From Ricinus communis (lineage: Eukaryota; Streptophyta; Magnoliopsida; Malpighiales; Euphorbiaceae), in contig NC_063261.1 in the NCBI RefSeq assembly GCF_019578655.1, positions 4,596,446 through 4,660,445 of the forward strand: DNA of 64,000 nucleotides, in the 5' to 3' direction. Below are positions 11,379-22,464 of the stretch, in pieces. The notes beneath the pieces were generated by a model. The model did not search any database. It worked only from the letters and a program-made list of their open reading frames with translations, and was not told the DNA's origin. The translations under genes were made by a program, and so were the position numbers. The first letter of the stretch is position 1. The number at the start of each line of letters is the position of its first letter.

Positions 11379-12675
11379 AAGAATGTTTCTGTACAAAAAG
11401 TGGTTAAGGGAAAATTAAGGAGCATTTTCTCTACTTGGAAAAAATGCACTTAGGTCCCTATGCATATCACCCCTCCCCGTCCTCTTCTCTTCTTCCCCTT
11501 CACCCGCATATCAGCCTTAACCACCTGCCCCTCCCCATTTTCACCATCCCCACTGCCTGCACCACCATCCCAGCCACCAAACGCCTTCCTTCCTTCCTCC
11601 TAACATTGGCGCCACCATCCTTCCACCTTAGCTCATCGGAAAACTGAGGGAGAGGATGTCACCTTGTTGCCACCTCTAAAGCAGCCGTTTGTCGTCTTTG
11701 TTTTGCAAATATAACATCGGAAACGGACTCCCCACCACCATAAACCTCAAGAGCATCCTTTCCCTCTATTTTCTCGTCACTTTTAGTTGTATCAAAGTCT
11801 CACCGGAGCTGAAGCTTTTCGACCTCGATCTGGTGACTTACGGTGGGATTCATGAAATGATATTTGCGTATTTGGGTTCCACGCGTCTCAAGGTTCGCGG
11901 AGGCACCTGCAGATTCAAATTCCGACACAGTTGGTTGTATCGGCTTTCAGATCCTAGTGTTTTTCGAACAAACATAATTTTAAAATTTTAGCTCGGTATA
12001 ATTTATTTCGACCTAAAATAGTATGTAAAAATTATTATAAAATATTTAGTCCATCAATTGTTAATTATAAATAAATAAATAATTTTATTTAATTTATTAG
12101 TAGCTTGATTATAGAAATATTGTGGATTAATTATAGTGGTTAATTATTATCCGATTTTGTGATAAGTGTGGCCGTAAATAATTAAATTAAATACCGAAAA
12201 ATTATTTGAAAGGCTTTTGGGATTGATAAGTTAAACCAATCAAATTATTATATTATAAAGTTGTATTGTGATGAGTTACGGAGTTGGAAAATTAATGCAG
12301 ATATGGTGACCCAACTCCTGTGAAATATTTAATGATTGTTAGAAGTATTTTGAGCAGGTTCTGGACTCGTTCTACAGGGGTAAATGTCTATATTTTATGG
12401 AAAATTCTTTCGACTTTTTGATAGAATTTTCAAGTCGGGATCAGTCGGGATTCTTAGGCAATCTAATTCTAAGAGTTTAGGTCTAGGGTTAATTATAAAA
12501 TATTTTTATTATTGATTGAATTATTTCCATAATTGGATCCGATGGTTCAACCAGCTCCGCCAGAGGCATAGGAGCAGCTTGAGAAAGTCGTCAGAACTAC
12601 GAGTTAAAGTCATATAATCAACTGCATATATATCATGTCTAAATCTAAATGCTACGATATTCGATTAATAGTTAT

Positions 12676-12702
12676 TATGATTATGATTATGATTATTATT
12701 AA

Positions 12703-12736
<34 letters not shown>

Positions 12737-12762
12737 TATCATTGTTTTATTATTATTATTGC
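12676..12762. repeat. ATT microsatellite
   Basis: gattat units give way to a long run of tta/att triplets with one interruption. Confidence 0.85.
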
Positions 12763-13685
12763 AATTACTGCACTTTAAATTTTATGTCCGCATAACCGAT
12801 GATATTTAGTATTTAATATTAAATCGAATAACATTATGATTGCTTGAGTACCATATTATTTTTAATATTATTTGATGCTATATGTGAAATGTGACTCGAG
12901 ATGAAAGGATAATAGAACATACCACCTGATTGGTTGCATTAGGACTGCGTGCAAAAGGGAGACATCCAACTAAAATTTGTTTCATCAGATGAGCAACTAA
13001 GCCTCTTGTTGAACATCAATTTTGCAAAATTAGAAGATCACTTAGAATAGGCACTCAATCTAGCTAATTCATATTTAATTTTCTCTCAAATGATAAATTC
13101 ATACATATTACTTTTAGACACACGAATGCTTTAATTTTAATTCTCATAATAATATGAATCCCCCTTACATTATTTTTGTTATGTGTTTATTTTGTTGTTT
13201 CATTGACAAATTATTTTAAAGAAATTAAAATTAAAATTTCTTTTTTTTTGCTCAAAATCAAATTTGAAAATTTGTTTTATAAATAAAGAAAAAATTATTT
13301 TTTTAAGTTATAAAGCATGAAGAAAGGAAAGGGAGTAAGATTTGATGGTTGAGTAAAAAGCGGAGAAAGAGGACTGTGGAAGACAGAGAAAACTGACATG
13401 GATATAGAGAGCGAGTGCACGACAAAAGAGGAACGATTATTAAAGTCTGAAATAGAAAAAGAAGTAACTATTGGGTATTTAAGACTCCTATCTCCATCTC
13501 CATTTCAAAAAGAAAGAGAAAATCCTTATCTTCTCACTTATCTCGATTTTTCTCTCTCTCCCAAGCCCTATATTTCAATATCTCTACTTCTCTATCTCTC
13601 TCTCACATAACACCAAATTCTTCGTTCTTACTCTGTACTAAAGCAAGAAAATTCTTTCTTCTTTTTCTTCACTCATCTAAAATAC

Positions 13686-14400
13686 ATGGCTAGAAAAGCA
13701 AAAGACTCTAGCACCTCCACTACCTCAACGAGACAAACTAAAACAGAAAAGAAATCCCAAGTTCCTGAGATCTCCATCCTTACATAGAAATATAAGATGG
13801 TGCAACCTAGGGTTTTTTATTGGAAGATCTTTGGTGATAGAGCTTTAAAGTTCAACGAATGGTTCGAGTTTCAAGGTTGGGTTCCATTTATTCAGAGTAA
13901 TGAGAAATTCTTTGAGGAGCTTACACTAGAATTCTATATATCAATTATGAAAGTGACAGATGAACTGGTATAGGTGATCATAAATGGTGCGCCAAAGGAA
14001 ATCACTCCAACTCTGTTAGACAAATTTCTAGTTTACTAGTGGAGAAGCAAAAATTACTGAACACACCAATGACATAAAATCCCTGGGTACGACAAGAAGA
14101 GATTCATTTAAGAACTGAGCCCAATCAACCAACTCTTGGTAAGAAATTTTCTACTGACTATGGTCTTCATGGTAGAATGTTGCACAAGTTCATAGCTTAA
14201 TGTTTTTTCCAAGAATGGGTAGCTTAGACTATGTCACTGAACTAGATTTAAATATCATGTGGCACATAGCTAAGAAACAGAAGTGAAACCTTCTCTATAT
14301 ACTATTGAACATAACGATAAATCTAAACCCTACTAGTGGTATGCTATATAGCATGTATCTTACTCTGTTGTTTAAGTACTTTGGTGTTCTTTTTAAAAAT
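13686..14400 (+). pseudogene. Putative plant transposon protein (SIRE env-position ORF), broken
   Basis: The ATG at 13686 opens MARKAKDSSTSTTSTRQ, a Lys/Ser/Thr-rich start. In the same or neighbouring frames come VFYWKIFGDRALKFNEWF, then ELTLEFYISIMKVTDELV and INGAPKEITPTLLDKFL. This resembles the domain called putative plant transposon protein (PF20167), common in SIRE-like elements downstream of pol (W..F, then L...FY.n, then V.G..i.it...l..ll). Stops interrupt it at least at the ends of the first and third pieces. The family assignment is from memory of the motif pattern, not from a search. Confidence 0.5.
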
Positions 14401-14751
14401 GGAACATAATTATTATTAAGTAATGTCTTTGAAAAGTTCACCGTTAACAATAGTAAGTACAGAGAAAATAATGAGGTTGAGTTGATTGAAACATAATGGA
14501 AAACTCTCGGATGAACATGTGAGGTAAGGAAGAGTAAAACTATAACAAAGAGACATCTAAGTTTAGTGGACGAGGAGTCTGATAGCAATAGTGCATAGAA
14601 TAAGGAACTAGAAAAAGAAAGGTCTACTAGTGAGAAGGAGAAATTTAAAGAAAAGATTGAGGCATCTGAAGAAGAGAGAAAGAAAGAATTAATTGACTTG
14701 AACAAGGACTTTTTGGCCATAGTAGAGCAGTAGGACTTAGTAGGAAAAGAA

Positions 14752-15183
14752 ATGCTCAAAAAGGTCAAAGAGGAGCCTGTTAAGCAATCGTCAAATGCCC
14801 AAGAGGAATTAGCTAAGGGAACCAAAAGTCAGACATCTAGCACTAATGAGAATTCTGATGATGAGGAAGAAAAATCAAATGAGTCAGAAAAGAGTCCTAA
14901 CTTGATTGGAAAAGAGCGAGAAGGAATAGAAAGAAAAAGCAAAGTAGAGGCAAACGTTTATGTTGCAATTTCAAGTGATAAAAATTCAATCAGCAATCTG
15001 CTGAGCATGATGATCGTTGCCTTCAATAGTCATTTAACTACACTATCGAAACAACAGCTATGCATGGATCTCAAACCCAGCTCAAATGTCTATCACTTGT
15101 TGAGGGATATTCATAAGAGGCAGAGTGGTTTGGAGAAGACAGTTAGTGCTTTTGAGAAGAGCTTAAAAGAAGAGTTTTACTAA
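14752..15183 (+). pseudogene. Acidic/coiled-coil C-terminal part of the same ORF
   Basis: A 143-codon frame rich in Glu, Lys and Ser: EELAKGTKSQTSSTNENSDD, then a helical stretch ending KTVSAFEKSLKEEFY. The sense frame continues after the stop as SLLAKGFKMSLES and QASMWKEMFDIIERLK. It probably belongs to the same env-position protein as the piece upstream, but lies in a different frame from its ATG. The 176-codon frame on the opposite strand (14295-14825) is an antisense shadow. Confidence 0.45.
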
Positions 15184-16027
15184 TTTAAGTCTCTGTTAGC
15201 CAAGGGATTCAAAATGAGTTTGGAAAGCCAGGCATCAATGTGGAAGGAAATGTTTGACATAATTGAAAGACTTAAGTGCCTCTCATCTCAAACTGAGAAG
15301 ATGTCCGTTAGAAAGCCATTGCTGCTGGAAAGAAAAGAAAAGGGAAAGCATCTAAAAGTGAGAATCTAGTGAGATGTTGATACTGGTTATATATCAGTCT
15401 TCAGCTATCTAACCATGGTAAGCTCCATTGGTGAAGAGAGAATTAAAGAAGATCAAGCTTGAGATGGTCAAGCTTGCAGAGGAATAGGTGAAAGAGAAGG
15501 TTGTCGGGAGCACCAAGGTCTCCAAGACCACCAAAAAGGGAAAGAAAGCATATATCAGCGTAAGCCTATTCTTCGAAGCCAACTACTTCACCTTTTCTTT
15601 TTATATCTCAAAGTCTTTAAAAAGCTTTTAAGAATTTGAACATTTTTTTTTTATGAATGCTAAGTATTCTTCTTTTTATTGATGACATAAAGGGGAAGAA
15701 ATATATTTGTTGCATGTTGGATAAGCTCAGGGGGAGCTATCCTAAATTTTTGTTGCAGGAACAAAAATAGACATTTGTTCAAGGGGAGCATGCCTTAGAA
15801 CAATTTGAACTAGCTTTTTTTAATCTATTGCCAGTACTATGCTGCCTCTTATATCTTGCATAACTGTTATAAATAAGCTTGAACGTTGATACTGGTTATA
15901 TATCTTTCTTCAGCTATCTAACCTGTAGGAATAAGACATCTAACTATATAGTGTGCAAAATGAAAATCATCTGAAGTGTGCTCAAGTTTTAAGATAGTAT
16001 GTTTTGTCATCATAAAAAAAGGGGAGA

Positions 16028-17315
16028 TTTTTAGCCCTAATAAGCTAATAATCTGAATTTTGATGATAACAAAACCTTGCATGTTTCTATATTGTGTACA
16101 TAGATATTTGATAATGCAGGAAGAAAATTGGATCGGGTAAGATTACTGGCAAAGTAGAAGAGCTCTATCAAACATCTACCTTAATCAAAGACAACAACAA
16201 GACGCCTCAAATAGAAATCTATGTACTAACAATCTCCATTTAGGAATGTGTGTGTCTTAGATATCTTATTAAATGGATCAAGTGGCTTTTCTAAAATAAA
16301 GATTTTTACACATCGTAAAATTTCTAATCTTCTTCTGATTCTAAATCATGAAAAGATGTATTTTGATTTTCTCAAAGTGATTTAGAAAGCAAAAAGTCTT
16401 ATTTCTTTGATATCAAATTTTTTAGATATATGTTTTGGATCGGACATCCAATTGGTATCCTTAAGGTATTTATTTGTCATTTAATCTGACACATCATCTC
16501 TCACACACTTATATATTTCTCACATGTATCCAAATGGCTAGTTTAGATCGGGTGAAGTAGAAGCAACCCTATACTTAGTTGTCTGCCACAGTGACAAGCT
16601 TTTTCTGACAGCTTTATGCTAACTGTTGACATAAAGCTATAAAGTGTGTTAGGTGTTTAAATCAGCATCTGTAAAGTTCTTTAAAGCAAATTTTGAAAAA
16701 GGTTTCTTTATGCATATATTTTAACTCTTCATAAAATATTTGTAACAACTAGTTTTTTTTATTACTCTAAAAATAAAGGCTTCACTTACCAATCAGTAAC
16801 GAAGAATAGCATTTACTTTTCAAAAACACTTAAGAACATAAAAGCTTTATCATTCTTCATCGTCATATTCTTTTCTTGAGTGTTTGCATTTATGATCTTC
16901 CAAAATTAGTTTTCCTAGCATTAAAACTGTATATGGTCCATATAGGAATTCTTGTTTAATTATATTTATTGCTTTCAAAAGAGAAAATCTCTTGTAAGTT
17001 TTTCAAGCACCTTGTATTAAAGCTCATAGTTTGTAGGGTGACACAGCCTCCCTTCTAAAAGTCTGTGGGGGGTCTATTTGCAGCTAAGAAAGAAATTGAG
17101 ATGTTGACAAAAGCCTAGTCGCTTATGTGGGTTAGTCAGAGAGGAGAAATCTCAGACTATATGAGGTGTCTTAGCACTAGAACCTTCTAAGGCTTGATCT
17201 AGCTGTTAATAGAGTCAAATAGTGGAGATAATCTTAAGGTGAAATCCTTAAGGACTGGATGTAGGTCATAGTATTGAACCGGGATAAATTCTTTTATTGA
17301 TTTCTATTAACTTGT
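16028..17315 (+). repeat. 3' LTR of the SIRE-like element
   Basis: It follows the polypurine tract. It contains gaattttgatgataacaaaa near 16054 and the U5-type sequence ggactggatgtaggtcatag near 17253, both characteristic of SIRE-like LTRs. The exact terminal dinucleotides are not resolved, because the far end is overwritten by a Tat LTR fragment. Confidence 0.6.
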
Positions 17316-17900
17316 TGTGGGTGGCAGTTTCTGACGCGCACCCAAGTGTCTTTAGCGACTACGGCACTGTGAGACTTTTCAACCTAATTGGCAATACACT
17401 AACTAGTCATAGACACCAGTGCAAATATGGGAGTAGCCACCCAAGTAACTAGGACATTTTTACTAATGAGTGACGTTTCTCAATTCCATAAGAAAGCTTA
17501 CGTCACAAATCTAGAGATAGCTCTGGAAGCCAACTTTCTTATTTGTGTATATTTTTCTTTAATTTTAGTATTTAACGAGCTATTCCCTATAAATGCAGCA
17601 TAATATTTCTACGCATTAAGCACTACAACATGTGAGGTCCGCCTAAGTCTAATATTAAAGCCCAACCCAACACTTAAAGTTGTTAACCTAATTTACTAGT
17701 TAATTATGTACAATGCCTACCTAGTCTAGTCAATTACAAGTTATGCTTTAATAATCAAGCCTATTAGGCCTAATTAACTACTTTTTATGGAGAAGCCCAA
17801 TTTGGTGACCCTAAATCTAATATGGCTAATTTTAACCTAACTAAGCAATAGGATTCAAGCAATTTCGAAGATAGACTAGCTAAAGTACTTATTTAAAACT
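17316..17900 (-). repeat. Tat LTR fragment (R/U5), minus orientation
   Basis: On the minus strand it ends ...AACTGCCACCCACA at 17316 and carries the same U5 text as 5290-5560 (gtgtctttagcgactacggc, tttactaatgagtg, ccataagaaagctta). No primer site lies beyond its end, and the flanking sequence is the SIRE LTR. It therefore looks like the outer end of a 3' LTR inserted there. The fragment stops near 17900, where plus-strand Tat pol begins. Confidence 0.7.
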
Positions 17901-17914
17901 CTATCTTTCACGAG

Positions 17915-19800
17915 AAAGTTGGCTAGTAGGTTAGTGCCCCTAACAGAGTTCAACGTTAAGTACGATACCAAGAAGGTAGTCAAGGGAAGAGCTGTAGCAG
18001 AGTTCTTGGCCCAGAATACGATCAAGGGAGATGACCCTTAAGATCTGGAGTTTCCTTATGAGAATCTAGGGGCAATCAAGATCCAAGAATGGAGAATGTA
18101 CTTCAATGGAGCAATAAATGTGAGAGGTACAAGGTTATGAGTAGTTTTGATTACACTTGAGGGAGAAATGCCGCTAATGGTCAAGCAATTAGACTTTAAG
18201 GTAACAAATAATATGGTGGAGTGCAAAGCATGTTTGTATGAATTGGAAGCAGCCATGGTAACAAGAGTGAAGCAACTGATGGTCTACAGGGACTCAATCA
18301 TAGTGATTCAGCAAGCCATCAAAGAATGGAAAGTGGAGAAATAAAGATTAAAACCATATGTCAGCTATCTCAGGACTTTGGTTTGTAATTTCTCCAAGTG
18401 TTCATTCATACACTTGCCTAGAGATGAAAACCAGATAATGGATATGTTGGCCACTCTTTCCTCTATATGGCACAACCCTGCATAGCTCCGAAAAATTCAT
18501 TGGTGATTGTAAGGTCTAGAGATCCATATGGGACCGCAGGAGAAACCTTAATTTTACAATTTATAGAAGTTTGTGGAAAGCATGGAGTATCCAGAAGAGG
18601 CATATGTAAGGGACAGGTGTGCATTGCAGATTTAGGCCAGAAATTACATCAGCCATGATAGGGTACTGTACAGAAGAATGGCTTTAGGTGTCCATCTCAG
18701 ATGTCTGACTAAGGAAGAAGCGCAAGTGGTGTTGGAAGAAATGCACAAAGGGGTATGTGGGCCTTATATGAACGATATAGTGTTGACTTGGAAAATTATG
18801 TGTCAAGGCTATTATTGGTTGACGATAGAGAAAGATTTCATAGCTTTGGTTAGGAAATGCAGCGAGTGCCAGTTAAATAGCAACTTGAGTCATTTGCCTC
18901 TGACTGAACTTCACAATCTGACGCCTCCTTTGCCTTTTGCAGTTTGGGGAATCGATATCCTCGAGGAGATAAAGACTCCTTCAAATGGCCATAGGTTCAT
19001 AATCATAGCAATCAACTACTTCTCTAGGTGGCTTGAGGTTGAGTCATTCACTACTATGGAAGCAAAGTATATGGCTCGGTTTTTACAAAAGAATTTAATC
19101 TATAGGTATGTGATCTCACATCACGTTGTGATAGATATGGCGTACAATTTATAGGTGAGACGACGGATTTATTAGAATAGTACAAGATCGAGCATCATAG
19201 GTCTTTCCTGTATAGGCCTCGGAAAAATGGTGTTGTGGAAGCAGCCAATAAGAACCTAAAGAAAATACTCTCGAATATGGTATAGAATCACAAGGATTGC
19301 TTGTTTCGATTATCCTTCATACTTTGGGGATATCGAATGACTGAACAGACGTCAATGGGGCAAACTTCGTACTTCTTAGTTTATGGGATTGAAGCGATTT
19401 TACTAGTCAAGCTAGAGCTAAAAACTCTAAGAATTGTGCTGGAGGCTGAACTACTAGAGTATCAGTTGGTCGAACAAAGATATCAACAGTTGGCTTTGAT
19501 TGATGAAAACAGGATGAAAGCTTTGTATCACATACAGCTGTATCAATAACGGATAGCCAGGGCATTCAATAAGAAAGTGGAATTAGGACAGATCAGAGCT
19601 GGTGATTTGGTGTTAAAGCATACGGGACCTACTACGTTCGATCCGAGAGTAAAGTTCAAGCCTATATAAGAGGCTCATACCTTGTGAAGAAAATCATGCC
19701 CAATGGTGTTGCTAAGATTTCAGACATGTAAAGGAATGAATTCTTTGAGTCCAGTAACTTGGATCATCTAAAAAAATACTATGTATAAAAATAATGTGTC
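17915..19800 (+). pseudogene. Tat pol fragment: second RNase H and integrase
   Basis: 17940-18345 encodes the tether and second RNase H: VKGRAVAEFLAQN, EWRMYFNGA, then QLDFKVTNNMVECKACLYEL with the conserved NN..EY-like turn, and LMVYRDSIIV. 18678-19154 encodes the integrase N-terminal HHCC region (MHKGVCGPYMN, then CSEC) and the core start (WGIDILEEI, then AINYFSRW). 19200-19550 gives KNGVVEAANKNLKKIL and a region ending AFNKKV (GPY/F side). Compared with the left copy, the TGG of the PWDLEF motif (2283-2281, minus) is TAA here (18039-18041). Stops and frameshifts make it dead. Having an RNase H directly before integrase, in addition to the one after RT, is the Tat-lineage trait. Confidence 0.85.
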
Positions 19801-19812
19801 TTGGAGAATTAC

Positions 19813-19945
19813 CTAGGTGGCGACTCTCTTTTTCCATGCTAGTCTCTATGACTAGTTAGCAGGTTCCCAATAAGTTGAAAAGCCTTGTAGTGTCGTAGTC
19901 GCTAGAGACACTTGGTTGTGCTCCCAAAACCACCCCTACACAATG
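19813..19945 (+). repeat. Tat LTR U5 fragment, plus orientation
   Basis: It carries the U5 words gctagtctctatgactag and aagttgaaaagcctt, then cacttggttgtgctccc, matching 9990-10110. It follows the integrase remnant with no polypurine tract or U3 between, so the U3-R part is deleted. Confidence 0.65.
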
Positions 19946-20247
19946 CTTAACTCCAATATACTTTTCTCTACATAGAGAACAATAGAGGATATTATAGCCT
20001 TTCTATCCCTTGAGTAAAGCTTCCTTTCTTCCAAAGACTATTCCTTCTCTGTCTTGAGCATTTCAATATCGTTTTCTTTCTTTGTTGAAAGAGACACTCT
20101 TTCTTCTACAATGTCCCACAGGTCAATTCCATCACTCTCAAGGAATATCTCCATGCGATTCTTCCAATACAGGTAGTCGTTTCCATAAAAAAAGGGAGGC
20201 TTATTGAATGGTTGACCTATTCCATCATGGTTTGATGTGGTTTCCAT
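19946..20247 (-). pseudogene. SIRE-like copia gag, N-terminal fragment
   Basis: The frame starts at 20247 and reads QPFNKPPFFYGNDYLYWKNR, then LESDGIDLWDIVEE: the N-terminal part of copia gag (DUF4219/UBN2 type, N.PPFF.G.NY.yWK.RM). It lies 48 bp downstream of a methionine-type primer binding site. It ends near 19946, where Tat sequence begins, so most of gag and all of pol are lost. Confidence 0.8.
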
Positions 20248-20294
20248 GGATCTTTACTTCAAGATGATTAAATCTTTGATTGAAGAAGGCCAAT

Positions 20295-20306
20295 GCTCTA
20301 ATACCA
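20295..20306 (-). other. Copia primer binding site
   Basis: The minus strand reads TGGTATTAGAGC, one base from the usual initiator-Met site TGGTATCAGAGC. It lies two bases inside the LTR end at 20309. Confidence 0.8.
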
Positions 20307-20494
20307 AATGCAATTCTAGTGGAAACCAAGAGGAAGGGTGAATTGGTTGGAATCAAAAACCGAAAGTAGAAACTAAACAAGTAAGGAATGAAGCACAGAC
20401 ACACAACACAACACACAACACAAGAATTTTATATTGGTTCGGCTAACTCTTGCCTACATCCACTCCTCAAGAATCCTGTTGAGATTTTCACTAT

Positions 20495-20523
20495 CAAATA
20501 GGATTACGACGTAATCCTATTTG
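20495..20523. repeat. Perfect 13-bp-arm palindrome
   Basis: Arms caaataggattac and gtaatcctatttg are exact reverse complements separated by gac. The structure sits in the transcribed part of the copia LTR and would form a strong RNA hairpin. Confidence 0.9.
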
Positions 20524-20973
20524 AGTTTATTTTCATAAGGCTAATAACAAACCTAAGTGTTTTCTCAAAGCTCACACTCTAACCCAATTTAAGATTTGGA
20601 ATCTTAGTTACAAGAATAATTAATCCCTTACCCAAGTGCTCAACTTAACCTTTTTGAGCTTTGAATATAAGAATCAATCACTCAACTACCTAAAGATTCA
20701 AGTTTTCTCTTGAATCTTCAATACAAGATGAATTTAATGAAGAATTAGAGGTTATTTAGAGATATTACAATTGGAGGCTCAAGTAAATGCTCTTGCTTAC
20801 TCTAGAACTATTAAAAATAATTTTTTATAATTTTAAGAGAAATAGAGATGTTTCGCCCTCATTAAATACAAATATAACTGTTTCAACAACCTTCAAAAAT
20901 GCAGCTTCACGGGTGGAAATCATTATTCACAGCTATGAAACTTCAGCACCAAATCCAGATTCAAAAGTCTGAA

Positions 20974-21795
20974 TGATAGGAAATCATCATCTTAACAACC
21001 ATATACTCCAATAACTAATGAGTTATGATACATATGGAATACAAGAAAACACCCTCCAATCAAGATGATTCCAAAACCCAAGGATCTCCTCAAGTGAAGT
21101 TAGGAAAAACTAGTTCCAACAATGAAACTAGCACTTGAATTCAACTCCAAACGCCACAAACCAAGTATAATTTGATAAGTTATGAATCAAATACAAGATT
21201 TTGGTTAGAGAACGCCACAAACTAAAAATAGTTTGATAAGTTCAAAGTTCATGCAAGAACTTAAGCAAAAACACTCACAAAGAGCAAATAAAGATTATCA
21301 TTCATCAATTCTATTTTTACATATGGATTTAGCTTTGATATTTATAGCCAAAACAAGAGAAAGAAACCTAAATGGATGTCTTTTGAGCTTTCCCACGTTT
21401 TTCCTTTTAATTCCCCTTAAAACTCATTAAAAGTGGCTGTTTTTTTTACATTGATATCACTCATTTTGTAACTCCCAAATGACAACTAAACATGTGCACT
21501 CATTTGTAACTCCACACAACACACATATAACTCACACCTAATAAAATAATCCTTAATTAAATAAAAATAAACTAAAATAATTACTTAAGCTAAAACCCAA
21601 AAGATAAGAACCCATATAAATATGAATTAAGCTCAAAGGCCTAATCATAGCCAAATGGCTTTTATTCTTCAAAATGGACTGAATGCTTCATTATAAGGTT
21701 GGACTCTTGTTTTCATACATGATTTGCATTTCCATTTTGGACCTTTTGGTGCATGCCTTTGCAATGGAATATCATGGCAGCCTTGATTCATATCA
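20974..21795 (-). repeat. LTR A (3' LTR) of the composite element
   Basis: 822 bp, TGATATGA...CCTATCA on the minus strand. It is preceded (minus sense) by the polypurine tract at 21796-21808 and followed by the target duplication CTGAA. It is very similar along its whole length to LTR C, with scattered substitutions. Confidence 0.85.
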
Positions 21796-21808
21796 TTCCC
21801 CCTTTCTT
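21796..21808 (-). other. Polypurine tract
   Basis: The minus strand reads aagaaagggggaa directly before the TG of LTR A. This marks LTR A as the 3' LTR. Confidence 0.8.
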
Positions 21809-21918
21809 GAAAGAAAATTCGTCACAAATTTTGCCCAAATATTGCGAAAGAAATAAACATATAATATCAAACGGTAATAGAATGCCATCATCAACCTGCA
21901 ATTTCTTCGCAATAGTGA

Positions 21919-22464
21919 TTAGAGGATCTTTAGAACAAATAATATTTTTAGTACCAATAAATCCAACATGCTCAAAAGGTCAGCTTCATTATTCACTAAT
22001 TGAATCATTGCTTCTTCATTAACAACAAACTCTTCATTGTTGAATTTATTTAGAGGTAGCAAATCATTGTCTTCCTCGCCATCTTCAATTATTACGTCTT
22101 CAGAATCTATATTGACTTCAGTAGAGTAATTTACCTCATCTACTCCATTGATGTTAGTCTTCAATGATGACTTAGAATCTTCTTTATCTTTGAGATGCTT
22201 AAGAAAGGTGTTAGTCAACATTTTGAACTCTTCAAGCCCATGCTTAAATGCTTCAAAACTGATTCTTAAAGATTTGTTCTCCTTTGACAATTCATCAATA
22301 AAAACTTGACTTGGTTGTCTATCTAACCTCTTAGGTTTAGGCTTAGAAGAATAAAATTTTTGTCTACACTCTTCATAACGATTATTTCTTTGACCCCACA
22401 TCTTATTATAAGATTGATAACGAAGATTTCGACATTGTCTAATGAACTCAGCTTCATGAAACAT
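21919..22464 (-). CDS. ORF of a non-autonomous gypsy derivative, function unknown
   Basis: An open frame on the minus strand. The first Met of the plausible protein is at 22464 (MFHEAEFIRQCRNLRYQSYN), giving about 181 residues; the frame is open further upstream but there it encodes low-complexity Phe/Leu. Visible features are a basic Arg/Lys/Tyr-rich start (residues 1-50, ending SKPKPKRLDRQ), a probable coiled coil (about 55-100: ELSKENKSLRISFEAFKHGL), then an acidic part (SEDVIIEDGEEDNDLL). There is no zinc knuckle, protease or RT motif. It occupies the place of gag-pol between a primer binding site and a polypurine tract. I do not recognise the family; a nucleic-acid-binding or structural role is only a guess. 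Confidence 0.45.
   Translation of the reverse strand: MFHEAEFIRQCRNLRYQSYNKMWGQRNNRYEECRQKFYSSKPKPKRLDRQPSQVFIDELSKENKSLRISFEAFKHGLEEFKMLTNTFLKHLKDKEDSKSSLKTNINGVDEVNYSTEVNIDSEDVIIEDGEEDNDLLPLNKFNNEEFVVNEEAMIQLVNNEADLLSMLDLLVLKILFVLKIL

Larger units (their letters stand above)
10111..13380. other. AT-rich region, probable decayed LTR sequence, no gene seen
   Basis: About 3.3 kb without a credible gene. The only longer frames (11435-11647 and 11689-11991, plus) are Pro/Ser/Leu-rich, have no family resemblance and sit in the one C-rich patch. Text such as gtcgggatcagtcgggatt (12435-12453) and cagcttgagaaagtcgtcag (near 12574) recalls gypsy LTRs, but I could not pair LTR ends or find a primer site. 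The region includes ATT microsatellites and a 20-bp duplication, listed separately. Confidence 0.45.
13381..17315 (+). mobile_element. SIRE-like Ty1/copia element, 3' half
   Basis: This segment lacks gag-pol. It has an env-position reading frame region (13686-15370), a polypurine tract (aaaaaaaggggaga at 16014-16027) and a 3' LTR of SIRE style: ttttgatgataacaaaac early and ggactggatgtaggtcatag...gaaccgggataaa late. It is cut at 17316 by an inverted Tat LTR fragment. The 5' side before 13381 grades into AT-rich sequence. It is either a large non-autonomous derivative or a truncated SIRE element. Confidence 0.6.

Noticed and set aside
11435..11991. Two plus-strand frames (70 and 100 codons) as a possible small gene
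   Set aside because: Pro/Ser/Thr and Leu-rich with no conserved motif, in LTR-like surroundings; more likely a composition effect of a C-rich patch.
14295..14825. 176-codon minus-strand open frame
   Set aside because: Ser/Leu/Phe-rich complement of the Lys/Glu-rich plus-strand SIRE ORF region; no family resemblance, so an antisense shadow.
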